From contig JALCLG010000001.1 in NCBI GenBank assembly GCA_022647725.1, forward strand, positions 1,854,784 to 1,918,783: DNA of 64,000 nucleotides. The letters are read 5' to 3'. The notes under the pieces were generated by a model, which saw only the letters and a list, made by a program, of their open reading frames with translations, was not told the origin of the DNA and made no database searches. The translations under genes were made by a program, and so were the position numbers. Of the stretch, positions 34,934 through 44,417 are shown in pieces. Each line of letters starts with the position of its first letter. The stretch's first letter is position 1. This DNA comes from Bacilli bacterium (GTDB taxonomy: Bacteria; Bacillota_I; Bacilli_A; RFN20; CAG-288).

Positions 34934-36271
34934 ATGAAAGAATCCGTGGAACTGAAAGACTTGGACGTTTTCGAGAAAACCTTTGACAAAGATCCGAAAA
35001 ATGCCGTCAGTCAGCAGGCCGCCAGCCGTGTCGGCATCAAGGAAGCCAGCATCAACCTGGCCCTGAGCGGAAAGCTGACCTATGCCTACTCTCTGGAAGT
35101 CGAGCCTGGCAAAGTCACCAATCAGCGCCAGTCCGGCCGCTGCTGGATGTTTGCGGCCACCAACGTGCTCCGCTTTGAGGTCATGAAGAACCTCAACCTC
35201 GAGAACATGGAACTCAGCCAGACCTATCCTTTCTTCTTCGATAAGCTCGAAAAATCCAACTATTTTCTGGAATCCATCCTCAAGACCTTGGATGAACCGC
35301 TCTCGGGACGCCTTGTTGCGTTCCTTCTTACCGATCCTCTAGGGGATGGCGGCCAGTGGGACATGTTCGTCAATCTGGTCAACAAGTACGGCGTCTGCCC
35401 TAAATCGGCCATGCCGGAAACCTTCTCCAGCACCAAGTCCCTCGACATGGATAAGGCTTTGACGAAAAAGCTCCGCGAATTTGCCAGCGTCCTCAGAACT
35501 CTGCATGAAAAAGGCATGGATGCTGCCTATCTCCGCGGCAAAAAGGACGAGATGCTCGCTGTCATCTACCGGATGTTGGTCATTTCCTTGGGCAAGCCGC
35601 CTAAGACCTTCACCTTCGAAGCCCGGGACAAAGAAAAGAAGTTTGTCCGCATCAGCAACATCACTCCCAAAGAGTTCTACCAGAAGTACGTTAAGCTCAA
35701 CCTTGCCGATTATGTCTCCGTCATCAACGCGCCGACCGGCGATAAGCCTTATCTGAAGAGCTTTACCGTCAAATTCCTCGGCAACGTCGTCGGCGGGAAC
35801 ATCGTCCGTTACCTGAACCTTCCCGTCAAGGAACTCAAGCGTCTTGCCATTGCTCAGCTGAAAGACAAGGACGCCGTGTGGTTCGGCAGTGACGTTGGGC
35901 AGTCCTCGACCCGTGATTCCGGTTACCTTGATCTGGATGCCTACAAGATGGAAGACCTCTTCTCCACCCACTTTGCCTTGACCAAGGCCGAACGGCTGGA
36001 TTACGGGGAATCCAAGATGACCCATGCGATGACCCTCGTCGGCGTCAACCTCAACGAAAAGGATGAGCCGCTCACCTGGAAAGTCGAAAACTCCTGGGGC
36101 GAGGATACCGGCGACAAGGGCATGTATGCCATGGGGGATGACTGGTTCAGCGAATACGTCTATCAGGTCGTGGTCAACAAGAAATACCTCACCAAAGAGG
36201 AATTGGCTGCCTACCAGGACAGCCCGATTGAGCTGGAGCCTTGGGATCCCTGCGGTTCCTTAGCTCTGTAA
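34934..36271 (+). CDS. pepC: Aminopeptidase C, copy 2
   Basis: Paralogue of the preceding gene, 445 residues, with Cys70 in RQSGRCWMFAATNVLR, His in THAMTLVGVNL and Asn in KVENSWGEDTG. The two proteins align end to end but differ widely outside the catalytic boxes, so the duplication is old. In C1B enzymes the extreme C-terminus lies in the active site; copy 1 ends IFTQVQ and copy 2 ends PCGSLAL, so specificity may differ. AAAGGAC precedes the ATG. A strong terminator follows. Confidence 0.95.
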   Translation: MKESVELKDLDVFEKTFDKDPKNAVSQQAASRVGIKEASINLALSGKLTYAYSLEVEPGKVTNQRQSGRCWMFAATNVLRFEVMKNLNLENMELSQTYPFFFDKLEKSNYFLESILKTLDEPLSGRLVAFLLTDPLGDGGQWDMFVNLVNKYGVCPKSAMPETFSSTKSLDMDKALTKKLREFASVLRTLHEKGMDAAYLRGKKDEMLAVIYRMLVISLGKPPKTFTFEARDKEKKFVRISNITPKEFYQKYVKLNLADYVSVINAPTGDKPYLKSFTVKFLGNVVGGNIVRYLNLPVKELKRLAIAQLKDKDAVWFGSDVGQSSTRDSGYLDLDAYKMEDLFSTHFALTKAERLDYGESKMTHAMTLVGVNLNEKDEPLTWKVENSWGEDTGDKGMYAMGDDWFSEYVYQVVVNKKYLTKEELAAYQDSPIELEPWDPCGSLAL

Positions 36272-36290
36272 TCCGATTTCATCGCATTTT

Positions 36291-36330
36291 AAAAGCCTCC
36301 TTTCCGGCCAACCGGAGAGGAGACTTTTTT
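36291..36330 (+). terminator. Strong terminator after the pepC pair
   Basis: A 17-bp stem with one mismatch and one G-T pair, loop CCAA (36308-36311), and a T-run at the end. Confidence 0.88.
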
Positions 36331-36339
36331 CATCGGCAG

Positions 36340-39300
36340 TTAACGGTTCTGGATGGCATCGATAGGTCGCTTGTGGGAGATATGGAACACCGGTAGGAAG
36401 CTGGCCAGGAAGGCCACTAAAAGGCAGACGGCCAAGACGATGGCAAACTGCCGGACGGAGAGAATCAGAATGGTCAAGGATAACCCAGCATTGGTCCGCA
36501 AGGCGCGGTTGATGAAGAAGCAGGTCAGCCCTAAGGCAATCATCGTCAGGACATAATTGATCAGGGTGATGATCATGCTTTCGGTGAAGAAGATATGGAA
36601 GACATCCCGCCCGCGGGCACCCACGGCCCTGAGAATTCCGATTTCCCGCTTCTTGCTGGCAATGGAGACGGAGATGAAGTTGGCCAGCATCAGGGAGGCA
36701 AAGACGGCAAACCCTAAGCCGAGATAGAGGAAGACTTTGCTTAAGGATTCAAACGTGAAGTTCACACCCGTGAGGTTATCCATGGTCGGATTGTTGAGGA
36801 GGTAGAGGGTCGTGGCGGTCTTGTCGTCAAAGGTACCATAGTGGAGATTCACCAGCTTGCGGACACCGGCCGTATCCGTTGGCATATCACTTAAGGCAAA
36901 GGCATAAAGACAGTCGGCTTCCGGAATCAAGGAAAGGAGGAAGTCATGGCCGGCTTCCAGAACGGAATTGTCGTTCAGCAGACTGAAGCCGACGATAGAC
37001 CCGGTGACGGTGCTGCCGGCGATGATGCTGCCGCCGTTTCTCATCAGGCTGCCGGTCAAGGACAGGCTAGGGAAGGCATTCGTCTGATAGCGCTGGTAGT
37101 ATTTGCGGAACACCGTCGAAAGGAGCGCGTGGATGTCACTGTCATAGTAGGTGCTTCCCCGATAGATAGCCCCGCCCAGGTAATTCAAAAGGGCCGAAAT
37201 CTTCTTGCTTTTGACGGTGGCGTCATCATCCCCGGTGGCCAACGGGTTTCCGGAGCTGTAATAGGTGAACTCATTGTAATGGTTCTTGAAGAAATCGTCG
37301 TAATCTTGGACGGAGGTCTTCGAGAGGGCCACATCGATGATGCCCCCGGTGAAGAAGGAGGAATAGGTGGGATAAACAGACGTCTGGTTGTCGACGACGA
37401 CATCCTCGCTGTCGAGCGTGATCGTGTTGGTATCCTGCCAAGTGGCATAGGCGTTGGCATAGGAAGAGATGGCTGGCACGACCTCATGCCCAGAAAGGCT
37501 CGTCTTTTCCGGATCCAGGAGCACCGTGAAGGTCTTGCTGGCATCATAGTCGGACAGGTAATTGGTCGTCAGCTTGGCGTTGCCAAAGTCTAAGACGATG
37601 CTGTTGCGCCAGAGATAATAGGTTCTTGGCTTGGCTAATAAGGCCTTCATTCCGGACGGAGAAAGGAATCCCAGGCAATGATAAGAATAGCTTTGGATGC
37701 TGGTAAGCTCACTTAGGAGGAGACTGGTCTTCAGATCCTGCGTGCTGCCGTTGGTCACGGACTTGAAAGCAGCATATTTGGTTTCGTCAAACCCCGTATC
37801 CAGAATACCGGTCAGGGTATATTCCGTGGACTGGTTCGAGAACGTGAATTTGTTGCCGATCAGTTTCTCCGGCGTCATGTCGCTGGCTTTGATTTCAACC
37901 GTATTCAACGAACTGCTGCCGTCCGAGCGGTTAGGATAGGCGTAACCGGTCTGGGCAAAGACCTCATAGTCATAAAGGGAAAAGGCAATCTCATTCTCAG
38001 CCTGCGGGAGTTTTCCGTAGGCGAGCTTGGAACCAGCCGGCAAGGTCGTTTCCTCGACGCTGATGAGGCCGGAAATGCCGGACGGGTAGAAGTACTGGGT
38101 AAAGGACATCGGAATGGAAAAGGTTACCGTAAACAAGCTTCTGCGGCGTATTGGAGGAGCTATCTGCAAAAACGCCCCGGTAGGTCAGGTCGGTTTTATC
38201 TTTCAATGTCTTTAAATCGGCCTCGGAGAAGTTGGTCTCCTGGTCCATCGTAAAGGAACCGCTGCTGTTCTCATAGGTCACCTTCTCCATCTTGCGGAAG
38301 GAGGCATAGTTGGTCTGGCTGTCGAGGATGGAGGTGGTGGCGGCGTTGTACTTATCATAAGCCGCCATGGTATCGGCTAACCCGAAGAGGGTAAACGAGA
38401 CCAGGCAAAGGAGAATGGTAACGATCAGCCGCACCGGTTTTACTTTTAAGCTGGAATTGGCCATAGCTAAGCAATTTTTGAAGGGGAGCTTAGAGCGGAT
38501 GACCTTGAATTCGCCTTGTCCTTGGGTAATCTTCTTCGGATCTGTAGTGACAAAAGTTTCTTGTTCACCTTTGGCATTGATGTGCGCTTTCTCACGGATA
38601 TCTTTGTTGACGGTGGGATTCAGGGAAATAAAACTTTCCCCAGGATTCTTATCAATATAGGTATTGATCACGGAGAGATCCTCGACGGTCAGATGGTGGC
38701 CTTGCCCGATAGCAATTACATTGCCGGCCAGGGTCAGTCCTGACGGCGTGGTCTTCAATGGCAAAGCGGTCTTCGTGATATCGGAGATGACACTGCCATC
38801 TTTCAGTTCGATGACCCGGTCGCCGAACTGTTCGGCAAAGTCACGGTCATGGGAGACGACAATGACCAGTTTGGTCAAGGAGAGTTTCTTCAAGGTATCA
38901 AACACCGCCTGACCCGTTTTAGAATCCAAGGCCCCAGTTGGCTCATCGGCAAAGATGATCGACGGATTCTTCACCAAGGCCCGGGCGATGGCAACCCGCT
39001 GCTTCTGGCCGCCGGAGAGTTCGTTTGTCTTCCGTTTGCCGAAGCCTTCCAAATCCACTTCCTTCAGGATGGCATTGATGGTCTCATCGTTGGCTGGCTT
39101 GTTCTGCAGTTGCAAGGCCAAGGCGATGTTATCGTGAATGTTGAATTCATTGAGGATGTTGTATTCCTGGAAGATGAATCCCAAGTAGGTGTTGCGGTAG
39201 CTATCGAAATCATCCTGACTGAAATCCTTGGACGATTTGTTCTGAATGATGATTTCACCGCTATCAACCTTGTCGAGACCACCCATCACGTTGAGCAATG

Positions 39301-39439
39301 TCGATTTGCCGGACCCGGATTTCCCGAGAATGAATATCAGTCCCGTCTCCGGGAAGGTCAGCGAAATATGGTTTAACGCGACCACTGGCGTTCCGTTCTT
39401 CGGTTTGTAGACTTTGTAAAGATCTTTGATTTCCAGCAT
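36340..39439 (-). pseudogene. ABC transporter ATPase-permease fusion (MacB/FtsX type), frameshifted near 38120
   Basis: One long gene for an ABC ATPase joined to an FtsX/MacB-type permease, about 1030 residues. The ATPase (start MLEIKDLYKVY, 39439, with GAGGAA upstream) has [46 protein letters not shown] and VVSHDRD. After a linker come one transmembrane helix (RLIVTILLCLVSFTLFGLAD), a large extracellular domain, and three C-terminal helices around KKREIGILRAVGARGRDVF. The frame changes at TTTT on the minus strand (38118-38121): the span of 3100 nt is one base over a multiple of three, and NLF/SIPMSFTQYFYP joins if one T is removed. Homopolymer error is the simplest reading. Such systems export peptides or sense antimicrobials. 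Confidence 0.85.
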
Positions 39440-39581
39440 GGCGATGTTCCTCACTGATGACTTTATCTTAGCCTTAATGAAAAGTAAGTCAATCTTTTGT
39501 CAGTTGAAATCCCTCAATTTTGTTTTGAGCAGGCTTTATTGGGCTTAAAATCCTCGCTATTTTATTCAAGCGTGTCAAGAG

Positions 39582-39617
39582 AAAAATGTCCCCGGCAGTC
39601 GCCGGAGACATTTCTAA
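39582..39617 (-). terminator. Terminator after the small membrane protein gene
   Basis: Stem AAATGTC-CCGGC paired with GCCGG-GACATTT, loop of four, flanked by a T-rich tract on the minus strand; it separates the 39632 gene from the ABC fusion downstream. Confidence 0.78.
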
Positions 39618-39631
39618 GCATTATCAGCGTC

Positions 39632-39952
39632 TTATTTTGTCGTCCCGTTCTTGTCGTCAGGCTTCGTCGTCTCACTCGTCGTCGGTTTATCGTCTTTGGC
39701 TTCCTTCTTGTAAGAGGAATAGGAGGTCAGGGAAACGATTTCGGTAATGACTAAGACCACCAAACCTAAGGCAAAAACGGCAATCCCGGAATAGGCCATC
39801 GGCGCATTGGTGATGGCTTTCCCGGCAAAGTTGACTCCGCCGAGAATCGCTAGAACCGAACCCAGGATTACCAGCACCAGGCAGCCACCCTGGATGGCAA
39901 TCCGGATCTTGGCTAGCTTCAGCATCGCCTTATCGTTATTGTTCTCTTCCAT
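39632..39952 (-). CDS. Small two-helix membrane protein, unknown
   Basis: 106 residues, not recognised. A polar N-terminus (MEENNNDKAMLKLAK), two transmembrane helices (about 21-41 and 53-75), and a hydrophilic Lys/Asp/Thr-rich tail (KKEAKDDKPTTSETTKP). It starts three bases after the leuS stop on the same strand and has its own terminator, so it is read through from leuS. Confidence 0.65.
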   Translation of the reverse strand: MEENNNDKAMLKLAKIRIAIQGGCLVLVILGSVLAILGGVNFAGKAITNAPMAYSGIAVFALGLVVLVITEIVSLTSYSSYKKEAKDDKPTTSETTKPDDKNGTTK

Positions 39953-39955
39953 AGC

Positions 39956-42367
39956 TCACCGGATGACGATCGAGACAATGCGGTTTCTGACCGCAATGAC
40001 TTTGACGATCGTCTTGCCTTCCAGATACGGCTTGACGCTGTCGACGTCGACCGCCTTCTTCTTCAGCTCTTCCAGTTCGGCATCGCTGGCATCCTTCTTG
40101 AAGTCCAGCGTGCCTCTGAGTTTGCCGTTGACCTGAATGGCATAGGTGACCGGACGGTCGGAAAGCTTTGCTTCATCGCAGACCGGCCACGGAACATAGT
40201 CGATGACGCCTTGATATCCTAAGAGCGAATAGGCTTCCTCGGCAATATGGGGGCAGATCGGTGCTATCAGCTGGGCCAGGCCTAAAAGCATAGCTTTCGG
40301 CAAGGAGGCGGCATCACTGAACTCATTGACGCAGACCATAATCTGACTGATGCCGGTATTGTATTTTAGCTGAGAAAAATCCTCCGTAACTTTCTTGATG
40401 GTAGCATTGTAGATGAAATCCAGGTCCGGATTGGGCTTGTCTGTCCACTTGCTGACAAAGACTTCATCCGCGTAGAAGCGGTAGAACTTGTCCAAGAAAC
40501 GCTTGGCACCTCTGGGACCGTCATTGGACCACGGAAGCGACTGTTCGACCGGACCCTTGAACATCTCGTAGAGACGCAAGGCATCCGCACCGAATTCCTT
40601 GACGACATCATCCGGCGAGACGGTATTGCCGAGGGACTTGGACATCTTTTGACCATCCGAGCCTAAGATCAGGCCTTGATGATAGAGCTTCTGGAACGGC
40701 TCCTCGCTCTTGAAGATACCGATATCGTGGAGGAACTTATGCCAGAACCGGGCATAAAGAAGGTGAAGGACGGCATGTTCGGCACCGCCGACATAGACAT
40801 CGACCGGCAGCCAGTGGTCTAAAAGCTTCTTGTCACCGATTTCCTTGTCGTTATGCGGATCAATGTAACGGGCATAATACCAGGAGGAACCTGCCCACTG
40901 AGGCATGGTGTTGGTTTCCCTTTCGCCGTGTTTGCCCTCGACATCGACACTGAGCCAGGCCGTTTCCTTGGCTAACGGAGGCTTTCCGTCACCGCTAGGC
41001 TTATAGTCAGCCAGTTCCGGAAGAACTAACGGCAGATCCTGATAACTGACTGCCTTAACCGAGCCATCATCCATGTGGATGATCGGAATCGGCTCTCCCC
41101 AATAACGCTGACGAGAGAAAAGCCAGTCACGAAGTTTATAATTGACCTGATAATCGCCAAAACCGATTTCCTTCAGACGGTCGGTGATGGCTTTCTTGGC
41201 CGAGGCATTGTCAAACCCATTGGCAAAGTCGGAATTGATATGCTTCCCATCGCCTTCATAGGCACCTTTGCTGCAGTCGCCTTCGATGACCTGTATCATC
41301 GGAAGTTTCATCTTCTTGGCAAAGTCGTAGTCGCGCTGATCGTGGGTCGGGACCGCCATTACGGCTCCAGTGCCGTAGGTGGCTAGGACATAATCGCCGA
41401 TAAAGACCGGCACTTTTCTTCCATTGATCGGATTGACGGCATAGCTGCCGGTGAAAACACCGGTCTTCTCCTTGGCCAGATCCGTTCTTTCGAGATCGGA
41501 CTTCTTGGCACAGAGGCGGATATAGGCATCCACATCCATCTGATGATCCGGGGTCGTGATATCCTTGACCAGCGGATGTTCCGGAGCCAGGACACAGTAG
41601 GTGCAGCCGAAAAGCGTATCCGCACGGGTGGTGAAGACTTCGAATTCCTTCGTCGAATCGACGATCTTGAAGCGGATGACAGTGCCGGTGGATTTGCCAA
41701 TCCAGTTGCGCTGCATGGTCAAGGTCGATTGCGGCCATTCAATCGTATCCAATCCCGCCAAAAGCTTATCGGCGTAGGCTGTGATCTTCAAGACCCACTG
41801 CTTCATCGGACGACGCTCCACCGGGAAATGCCCCCGTTCGCTGAAGCCATCGATGACTTCCTCGTTGGCTAAGACCGTTCCTAAGCCGGGGCAGTAATTG
41901 ACGAGGCGGTAATCTTCGTAGGCCAGCCCCTTTTCAAACATCTTAAGGAAAATCCATTGCGTCCATTTATAATAGGAAGGATCCGAGGTCTTGACTTCCC
42001 GGTCCCAATCATAGGAAAAACCAAGCCGCTTGAGCTGAACCCGGAAATTATCGATGTTCTTATCAGTATAAATAGCGGGATTCTGGTTGTTCTTGATGGC
42101 GAACTGCTCGGCCGGCAGACCAAAGGCATCATAGCCGATCGGGTGGAGGACGTTAAAGCCCTGAGCACGCTTCATCCGTGCCAAGGCATCGGTGGCAGTA
42201 TAGCCTTCCACATGGCCGACGTGCAGACCGACAGCTGACGGATAGGGGAACATATCCAACACGTAGAACTTCGGCTTGCTGAAATCATAGGCATCGGTCC
42301 GGTAAGTTTTCTCTTCTTCCCAGACTTTCTCCCATTTCGGTTCAATCCGTTCAAATTCGTAGCCCAT
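39956..42367 (-). CDS. leuS: Leucyl-tRNA synthetase
   Basis: Class I synthetase charging tRNA-Leu. 803 residues, typical bacterial size. HIGH-type motif HVGHVEGYTATDALARMKR, the editing domain with TTRADTLFGCTYCVLAPEHPL and GTGAVMAVPTHDQRDYDFA, and KMSKS in GQKMSKSLGNTVSPDD. GGGAGG precedes the ATG. A minus-strand TATAAT (42393-42398) sits close to the start; the leader is too short for a T-box, so there is no sign of tRNA-mediated control. Confidence 0.96.
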   Translation of the reverse strand: MGYEFERIEPKWEKVWEEEKTYRTDAYDFSKPKFYVLDMFPYPSAVGLHVGHVEGYTATDALARMKRAQGFNVLHPIGYDAFGLPAEQFAIKNNQNPAIYTDKNIDNFRVQLKRLGFSYDWDREVKTSDPSYYKWTQWIFLKMFEKGLAYEDYRLVNYCPGLGTVLANEEVIDGFSERGHFPVERRPMKQWVLKITAYADKLLAGLDTIEWPQSTLTMQRNWIGKSTGTVIRFKIVDSTKEFEVFTTRADTLFGCTYCVLAPEHPLVKDITTPDHQMDVDAYIRLCAKKSDLERTDLAKEKTGVFTGSYAVNPINGRKVPVFIGDYVLATYGTGAVMAVPTHDQRDYDFAKKMKLPMIQVIEGDCSKGAYEGDGKHINSDFANGFDNASAKKAITDRLKEIGFGDYQVNYKLRDWLFSRQRYWGEPIPIIHMDDGSVKAVSYQDLPLVLPELADYKPSGDGKPPLAKETAWLSVDVEGKHGERETNTMPQWAGSSWYYARYIDPHNDKEIGDKKLLDHWLPVDVYVGGAEHAVLHLLYARFWHKFLHDIGIFKSEEPFQKLYHQGLILGSDGQKMSKSLGNTVSPDDVVKEFGADALRLYEMFKGPVEQSLPWSNDGPRGAKRFLDKFYRFYADEVFVSKWTDKPNPDLDFIYNATIKKVTEDFSQLKYNTGISQIMVCVNEFSDAASLPKAMLLGLAQLIAPICPHIAEEAYSLLGYQGVIDYVPWPVCDEAKLSDRPVTYAIQVNGKLRGTLDFKKDASDAELEELKKKAVDVDSVKPYLEGKTIVKVIAVRNRIVSIVIR

Positions 42368-42562
42368 AGGTAACCTCCCAAATAACGTAAGGATTATAGC
42401 ATATTCACCCTTCTTTTTCTTCGGTATCCTTGTCAGGAACCATGAAAGATTGATCCGCCTTGCCGCTACCTTATAAATACTTTACTTCCTAAGTCCATCC
42501 GGGCCGGGAAATAGCCACCGGTTTTCTCGCCCTTTAATTCCGCTGTTTTTTAACGAATTTCC

Positions 42563-42591
42563 TTGCAAGGAGCCGCTTGGTTTGGTATATT
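42563..42591 (+). promoter_or_regulatory. Promoter of rpsD
   Basis: TTGCAA (42563-42568), 17-bp spacer, TATATT (42586-42591). The stretch from 42400 to 42560 between it and leuS shows nothing else I can name. Confidence 0.7.
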
Positions 42592-42597
42592 ATCCCT

Positions 42598-42744
42598 TGC
42601 ATGTTAGCACGCTTCGTATCCATTCGACCGATGATGCCAGCCAAAGTAGCCTAGCTAAACAAGGCGAACGACATTCATCCGGAGTGGAGAACCAACGCTC
42701 TATCTTATGCATCTGTTCCAGCATAATGAAAGGAGAAATTCACA
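42598..42744 (+). promoter_or_regulatory. Structured leader of rpsD, candidate S4 autoregulatory RNA
   Basis: About 147 nt of transcribed leader precede rpsD. A hairpin TTATGC/GCATAA (42705-42710 and 42721-42726) ends directly before the Shine-Dalgarno AAAGGAG (42729-42735). In Bacillus, S4 represses its own gene through such a leader; identity with that element is an inference. Confidence 0.45.
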
Positions 42745-43356
42745 ATGTCACGTTACACTGGACCTGTCTGGAGACAATCCAGACGATTAGGCTATTCGGT
42801 TTTAGGCAATGGTCAGGATCTTGCCAAGCGGCAGACTGTCCCTGGTCAGCACGGCATGGCTCGTGCCAAGAAGAAGACTGAATACGGAATGCAGATGGCC
42901 GAGAAGCAGAAGTTACGTTTCACCTACGGTGTTTCTGAAAAGCAGTTCCAGAGACTCTTCCGGATCGCTAAGGCCGATAAGAAGGTGCAGACCGGTCTGA
43001 AGTTCCTGCAGATTCTTGAGAGCCGTTTGGATAACCTTGTCTACCGTATGGGCTTTGCCACCACGCGCCGTCAGGCCCGTCAGCTGGTTGCTCATGGCCA
43101 TGTGACCGTCAATGGCAAGAAGGTTGATATTCCGTCCTATCTGGTCACCCCGAGCGATGTCGTTTCCTTCAAGGAAGCTGACAAGTCCCTCAAGGTCGTC
43201 CATGAGGCTATCGATGCCAAGCCGTCCATTCCGGCTTATGTCAGTGTCGATGCCAACAAGGTCGAAGGAACGTTCGTCCGTTATCCTGAGAGAAGTGAGA
43301 TGACCTCCGATATCGATGAAGCTCAGGTCATTGAATTCTACAACCGTAAGCTGTAA
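42745..43356 (+). CDS. rpsD: 30S ribosomal protein S4
   Basis: Primary 16S rRNA-binding protein of the small subunit and, in Bacillus, repressor of its own mRNA. 203 residues with MSRYTGPVWRQSRRLGYSV, a central helical domain and the S4 RNA-binding motif (SRLDNLVYRMGFATTRRQARQLVAHGHVTVNG). No zinc-finger cysteines at the N-terminus. It stands alone between the leader and tRNA-His. Confidence 0.97.
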   Translation: MSRYTGPVWRQSRRLGYSVLGNGQDLAKRQTVPGQHGMARAKKKTEYGMQMAEKQKLRFTYGVSEKQFQRLFRIAKADKKVQTGLKFLQILESRLDNLVYRMGFATTRRQARQLVAHGHVTVNGKKVDIPSYLVTPSDVVSFKEADKSLKVVHEAIDAKPSIPAYVSVDANKVEGTFVRYPERSEMTSDIDEAQVIEFYNRKL

Positions 43357-43372
43357 TTTCTCTCGCCTATCA

Positions 43373-43391
43373 GGCCGGGGTCTTCCCCGGC
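43373..43391 (+). other. Very stable hairpin between rpsD and tRNA-His
   Basis: GCCGGGG/CCCCGGC with loop TCTT. There is no T-run after it, so it is more likely an mRNA-end or tRNA-processing structure than an intrinsic terminator, and rpsD and tRNA-His may be co-transcribed. Confidence 0.5.
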
Positions 43392-43397
43392 TTACCT

Positions 43398-43474
43398 GGC
43401 GGCTATGGTGAAGTGGTCAACACAAACGGCTGTGAACCGTCCATGCGAGGGTTCGAATCCCTCTAGCCGCCCCA
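43398..43474 (+). tRNA. tRNA-His (GTG)
   Basis: Cloverleaf with 7-bp acceptor GCGGCTA/TAGCCGC, the extra G-1 opposite C73 that marks tRNA-His, anticodon loop CTGTGAA (GTG), T-arm GAGGGTTCGAATCCCTC, and encoded CCA. Followed by a hairpin terminator. Confidence 0.96.
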
Positions 43475-43484
43475 TTGAATGCTT

Positions 43485-43512
43485 AAAGCTCCTCGGAAGA
43501 GGGGCTTTTTTC
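43485..43512 (+). terminator. Terminator after tRNA-His
   Basis: AAGCTCCTC, loop GGAA, GAGGGGCTT, then a T-run. Confidence 0.82.
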
Positions 43513-43654
43513 GTCTTCCCGGGCGGGTAGCAATCCCCTTTCCGGCCATGAGAGTGCTTTCTTCATCTCGTGGTATCCGCTTTCAGCTGAAATCGGCTCT
43601 TTTTATCGCTATCCTACTTGCGGCTTTGGAAAAAGCCAGGAAGGGAGGCAAAGC

Positions 43655-43726
43655 ATGAAACTTACCCAAATGATCCGTGCCTTCGCAAGGACTGTCAAGA
43701 CGTTTAAGTCTGCTTCGAAGAAGTAG
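43655..43726 (+). CDS. Small basic peptide, 23 residues, unknown
   Basis: A 24-codon frame encoding MKLTQMIRAFARTVKTFKSASKK (split here as MKLTQMIRAFART and VKTFKSASKK). It carries seven basic and no acidic residues, and hydrophobic residues spaced so that a helix would be amphipathic. AGGGAGG lies nine bases before the ATG, one of the better ribosome binding sites in the window. It has a terminator upstream (tRNA-His) and one downstream (43786-43829), so it is a separate small transcription unit. Possible roles are a membrane-active or toxin-like peptide, or an RNA- or ribosome-binding peptide; nothing proves translation. Confidence 0.5.
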   Translation: MKLTQMIRAFARTVKTFKSASKK

Positions 43727-43751
43727 ACTGCTTTCCAGTTGCTTGAAAAGG

Positions 43752-43829
43752 CGTTTCCGGAAACGGAAACCAGCGGAAATCAAGGGGCCGTTTCTTCCCG
43801 GGCGTTTAGGAAAAAAACGGCCTTTTTTC
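43752..43829 (+). terminator. Palindrome and terminator behind the small peptide gene
   Basis: A 14-bp palindrome CGTTTCCGGAAACG (43752-43765) is followed by a terminator stem GGCCGTTT/AAACGGCC (43786-43793 and 43815-43822) with a 21-base loop and a T-run. Confidence 0.75.
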
Positions 43830-43880
43830 TTGCCCTGAAATGACATATGTCACCACTTTGGGCTGAAGGGGAGAATTCCC

Positions 43881-43908
43881 TTGGTTCTCGAAGTTCTCAC
43901 CCTATAAT
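43881..43908 (+). promoter_or_regulatory. Promoter of the 43938 membrane protein gene
   Basis: TTGGTT (43881-43886) and TATAAT (43903-43908) with a 16-bp spacer, then GGGAGGGGG before the start codon. Confidence 0.65.
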
Positions 43909-43937
43909 GAAGGTGTCTTCAGGGAGGGGGAATTCCA

Positions 43938-44393
43938 ATGAAAGCATGGGCGAAAACCAGTCTGATCCTTAGCGATATGGCTTGGCTTGGCTTCGTGCTT
44001 TATCGGGTCCTCAGCTTCGTCTTCTACCAACCAAACGCTTCCCTGGCCGCAGCCGAAATCTGTGATGCCCGGATGATTCAGGTAATGGCCATCGTCTTTG
44101 CTTCCTTCTTCTTGGTTCTTGGCTTGATCTTAACCGGTGTCCTCTTCGTGAAGCTTTCCAGCCTGACCAAGAAAACCTCCCTTGTTACCTATGCTGTCCT
44201 TGCCTTAGCAATCCTAGGCCCCGTCAGTTTTGTCTCCTTGTTGGTCTTACCCGAATCCCTCTTTGCCGCTAACCTTGGAAGAACGGGTCGGTTGGCCAAG
44301 GAAGACAAGGAACGCTACCCGCTTCCCTACTTTCCGAAGAAAGCTTTACCGGATCGCATGGATTCCGTGGCATCCTATTCCTATTCCCATTGA
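43938..44393 (+). CDS. Three-helix membrane protein, unknown
   Basis: 151 residues, not recognised. Three transmembrane helices (about 8-29, 47-71, 82-105) and a C-terminal cytoplasmic or external tail of about 45 residues rich in Lys, Pro and Tyr, ending SVASYSYSH. It has its own promoter and terminator, so it is monocistronic. Confidence 0.7.
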   Translation: MKAWAKTSLILSDMAWLGFVLYRVLSFVFYQPNASLAAAEICDARMIQVMAIVFASFFLVLGLILTGVLFVKLSSLTKKTSLVTYAVLALAILGPVSFVSLLVLPESLFAANLGRTGRLAKEDKERYPLPYFPKKALPDRMDSVASYSYSH

Positions 44394-44417
44394 TTGCTAA
44401 GCCGTTAACATAGCAAG

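Noticed and set aside
36946..37593. 215-codon frame antisense to the ABC fusion
   Set aside because: It is a shadow of the permease coding strand.
42368..42440. T-box riboswitch before leuS
   Set aside because: The distance from the -10 box to the start is too short and no T-box sequence is present.
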